From contig CAJWGI010000033.1 of NCBI GenBank assembly GCA_913031335.1, forward strand, positions 1 to 9,012: a stretch of DNA of 9,012 nt, read 5' to 3'. Under the pieces are notes generated by a model. That model ran no database searches and was not told where the DNA came from. It saw nothing but the letters and a program-made list of their open reading frames with translations. Shown piece by piece: positions 8,201 to 9,012 of the stretch. The translations under genes were made by a program, and so were the position numbers. This stretch comes from an uncultured Anaerolineales bacterium. GTDB lineage: Bacteria > Chloroflexota > Anaerolineae > Anaerolineales > UBA11657. Positions within the stretch are counted from its first letter, which is position 1, and every line of letters starts with the position of its first letter.

Positions 8201-8376
8201 AACCAATGGCCCAGCTGGATTGCGGCTTCAAGACCGAGGGCTTTGTGCATATGGAAGACGCCGTCGTCGGAGCAGGTGGTGCGCGCCTGCAGCAGCGGCC
8301 AGATTGAAAGCAGGCCAAAGAGCAGCACGGTTGTTTGCGGCAGGCTGCGCCGCGCCCGCCGCGCGACTGCGCTCAT
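5251..8376 (-). CDS. Large membrane protein, 6-pyruvoyl-tetrahydropterin synthase-related / YfhO-like GT-C family, three C-terminal modules
   Basis: 1041 aa from the ATG at 8376. A basic start (residues 4-10) precedes a membrane helix at about 13-30, fitting an inside-positive N-terminus. The outer loop has D37-D38-G-V-F-H42, then 'FPRWSPHMAHGFGYPLYNFY' (59-78), matching the 863-aa paralogue at 571..3162. About ten more hydrophobic segments extend to about 405, with 'FVQFPWRMLG' (356-365) and 'GTSAKGEFLPKTVRYLP' (434-450). An extracytoplasmic YfhO-like domain ('YYLGWRVSIDG', 'DVPAGEHELRVYF') spans about 495-545. Two helices (about 551-570 and 586-604) follow, then three beta-rich modules: A 635-765, B 788-895, C 908-1041. 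Likely an outer-face sugar transferase using lipid-linked donors; substrate unknown and activity inferred. It begins 15 bases after the upstream nucleotidyltransferase gene and ends 17 bases before the GT39 gene. No good Shine-Dalgarno precedes ATG 8376. Longer than its neighbour paralogue mainly because of the third module. Confidence 0.9.
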   Translation of the reverse strand: MSAVARRARRSLPQTTVLLFGLLSIWPLLQARTTCSDDGVFHMHKALGLEAAIQLGHWFPRWSPHMAHGFGYPLYNFYAPLGSYILAGLHALGFIFPLALHIAFALCILLAGLAVFALVRDWWGPWAALAAAVVYQTSPYLAFNVLFRGALAETLALVWLPLTLWTLDRALRRESLRWGALAVLCFAALIYTHNASALLAAPLIAGYAVFVSGERRRRQLLARAAAIMLAGLALSAHFWLPALAERDLVQAEQLLVPPVFTYYTNFLTVAELLAPPVATQPRLLNPSPPKALGAIAAGLALLGAATVTLRPARADTRRLKGGAARPLFFFGALLLYGGLTLPLTRPLWDALPLLPFVQFPWRMLGVATLCAAAMAGAAVRWLERSNRAWFGAAIIAVVAALGHLSWWYPRYCSEFAEATIGTMIEYEYSTFTVGTSAKGEFLPKTVRYLPQDNTLAEALQAGETPERLRGLPAGATLDILDPDPLDFRATLRTPEAFRAAYRMFYYLGWRVSIDGQPHPLEVAAGTGLMKFDVPAGEHELRVYFGVTPLRALASGIAVAALLATFTVLLAAPPRPAARPWRHPRAPALLLAVPLGLLAAKLLLIERSDNAFQRTSVEAASLGTPLAVSLDNGLDTLAYSVRPDPVPSGGTFEVVLYLTPHSTPQRDFRPFFLVQSADNLVWNLNPHETVPPRWHREPPRTQYWPVGEYGQFARQYQLLPGTPPGEYRLYATFFDYATLETSKTITPEGVPQTDRIDLGAVKVVRPPTPASAAALEMQIETGTHLTPEITLFGGSADRRQAGPGDLMTVTLFFHAQTTPSSDEHVTLALGGTDFALRLEPTPGFPTSQWQTGDVWRGQHLLRLPADMPDGEHSWTVRANSEGSAVTYLDKLRVTAPERIFEPPNVSYPARLTFGKDILLSGYDWSRPQARPGEVLKTRLIWRALATPHEDVSAFVHLESLSGELVAQHDGVPLNWTRPSAGWVAGEYVDDPHAFTIPADAQPGAYRLYAGLVDRASGERLPITGAGEHTDSRALLGLLTVIP
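5254..6474 (-). repeat. Three divergent beta-rich modules (A, B, C) at the end of the 1041-aa protein
   Basis: Protein-level repeat. Module A (635-765; 6082..6474) has 'FEVVLYLTP', 'LLPGTPPGEYRLYATFFD' and 'IDLGAVKV'. Module B (788-895; 5692..6015) has 'ITLFGGSADRR', 'VTLFFHAQT' and 'LLRLPADMPDGEHSW'. Module C (908-1041; 5254..5655) has 'ILLSGYDWSRP', 'RLIWRAL', 'VSAFVHLESLSGELVAQHDG' and 'PGAYRLYAGLVDRASGERLP'. A and B match modules A and B of the 863-aa paralogue in order. C has no counterpart there and resembles the end of the partial gene at 2..589. Confidence 0.6.
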
Positions 8377-8391
8377 GGTGGGGATTGGCGG

Positions 8392-9012
8392 TCAGGCCGC
8401 ATCGTGCGCGTGAGTGTCGCCGCAGTCTTTGCCTTCGCGAGCCTCGGTGGAGGAGGTGTCAACCCGAAAGTCCGCTTCCGGTAGTTCTTCGAACAGGTCC
8501 GTGAAACCCGCTGGAATGGAGAGGTCGCTCGCTGTGCGGAAGCGACCCTGCAGGCGGCGTCCAGCCACTAGGAAGCGGCAGCCCGCAGTGCGCACGGCTA
8601 CCAGCGCGGCACGCATTGCGGATTGGTCGTTCTGGTAATAGCGCGGTTGCAGCAAACGCAGCGCGGTGTCGTAGCCGACCACGAAAACCGAATTCCTAAA
8701 ATTGGCCGCTTTCTGGGCGAATAGCGGCTGGCGCGTGAGCACCAGCTGCCATGGCCGATGGAACTGGCGCAGTCGCCGGCGAATCTCGGCGTGACTGAGC
8801 GCGCCTTTGTCGGCGTTTAGCACCGAGAGTTCGAAGACCGCGTGACGGTGCAAGTGGGCAGTGGCGGCGCGGGCCAGCTGTATGTGCCCGGCGTGCAGCG
8901 GGTTGAAAGCGCCGGAGAGCACCGCCACGCCACTCAGTGTTTGGTCGGTAGCCATGTCGCCATCGGGGCGCATCGTCACTGTGTTAACTTTACCCGCCAG
9001 TAGGCTGTCGAG
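8392..9012 (-). CDS. NMN/NaMN adenylyltransferase-like nucleotidyltransferase, probably behind a CinA-like domain (5' partial)
   Basis: 206 residues are visible, counted from the right edge; there is no in-frame stop before the edge. 'SGAFNPLHAGH' (8916..8884) is the nucleotide-binding NPxHxGH motif of the NMNAT/cytidylyltransferase superfamily, with H40 and H43. 'DTSSTEAR' (8460..8437) matches the ISSTxxR phosphate-binding motif near the end. Between them, 'FELSVLNADKGALSHAEIRRR' minus its last residue, 'FVVGYDTALRLLQPRYY' and 'TAGCRFLVAGR' closely recall, from memory, plant proteins that join a CinA/PncC-like domain to this one. Possible starts are GTG 8979, ATG 8973 and ATG 8955, none with a clear Shine-Dalgarno. 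The preceding residues (LDSLLAGKVNTVTMRPDG) look coded and match the linker of those fusions, so I treat the gene as cut by the edge. PncC deamidates NMN to NaMN, and this domain could adenylylate the product to NaAD; that function is inferred. It ends 15 bases before the 1041-aa membrane protein gene, which it probably co-transcribes with. Confidence 0.8.
   Translation of the reverse strand, partial: LDSLLAGKVNTVTMRPDGDMATDQTLSGVAVLSGAFNPLHAGHIQLARAATAHLHRHAVFELSVLNADKGALSHAEIRRRLRQFHRPWQLVLTRQPLFAQKAANFRNSVFVVGYDTALRLLQPRYYQNDQSAMRAALVAVRTAGCRFLVAGRRLQGRFRTASDLSIPAGFTDLFEELPEADFRVDTSSTEAREGKDCGDTHAHDAA

Noticed and set aside
7736..8206. 156-residue open frame on the - strand in another frame of the 1041-aa gene
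   Set aside because: It overlaps the conserved membrane region of the real gene, and its composition (A, R, G, V) is that of a frame shadow.
8985..9011. Promoter-like TCGACA followed by GTTAAC upstream of the apparent nucleotidyltransferase start
   Set aside because: The match to -35/-10 consensus is poor, and the frame through it reads as probable coding sequence of a longer gene.
1..9012. Search for tRNA, rRNA, CRISPR repeats, insertion-sequence ends, riboswitches, or defence or phage genes
   Set aside because: None seen. The window is almost wholly occupied by five long coding frames, and no direct repeat array or transposase-like frame was found by reading.

Overview
This is a dense, GC-rich bacterial window with no non-coding stretch longer than about 17 bases. 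It holds five protein genes, two of them cut by the window edges. Four of the five look like (or end like) large integral-membrane glycosyltransferase-type proteins of the GT-C fold. They carry an unusual family of C-terminal beta-rich modules. Protein style suggests Chloroflexota (Anaerolineae-like): GT39 enzymes and '6-pyruvoyl-tetrahydropterin synthase-related' membrane proteins with long tails of the type 'L.W.A...D.S.FVHL...PG.Y.L..GLY'. This placement is from memory of family style, not a search.

Layout: on the + strand, a partial gene (2..589, only the C-terminal end visible) runs into an 863-aa membrane protein (571..3162), overlapping it by 19 bases or, with a GTG start, by 4. On the - strand, reading right to left, a nucleotidyltransferase gene open to the right edge (8392..9012) is followed after 15 bases by a 1041-aa membrane protein (5251..8376). 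After 17 more bases comes a 689-aa GT39-type glycosyltransferase (3164..5233). The two clusters meet tail to tail with one base between their stop codons, inside a short imperfect palindrome.

How the genes may work together: the membrane proteins resemble polyprenyl-phosphate-dependent sugar transferases, with acidic motifs just after the first membrane segment. They would act on the outer face of the cytoplasmic membrane in glycan or glycoprotein assembly. The substrate cannot be read from sequence. The two large proteins (863 and 1041 aa) are paralogues. The nucleotidyltransferase is different: it resembles NMN/NaMN adenylyltransferase-like proteins that in plants and some bacteria sit behind a CinA/PncC-like domain. 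Its link to the glycosyltransferases is only positional.

No RNA gene, CRISPR array, insertion sequence, phage gene or defence system is visible. I found no convincing undescribed system. The main points of interest are the module family shared among neighbours on both strands, the mirrored paralogous layout, and the probable N-terminal fusion partner of the nucleotidyltransferase lying outside the window.
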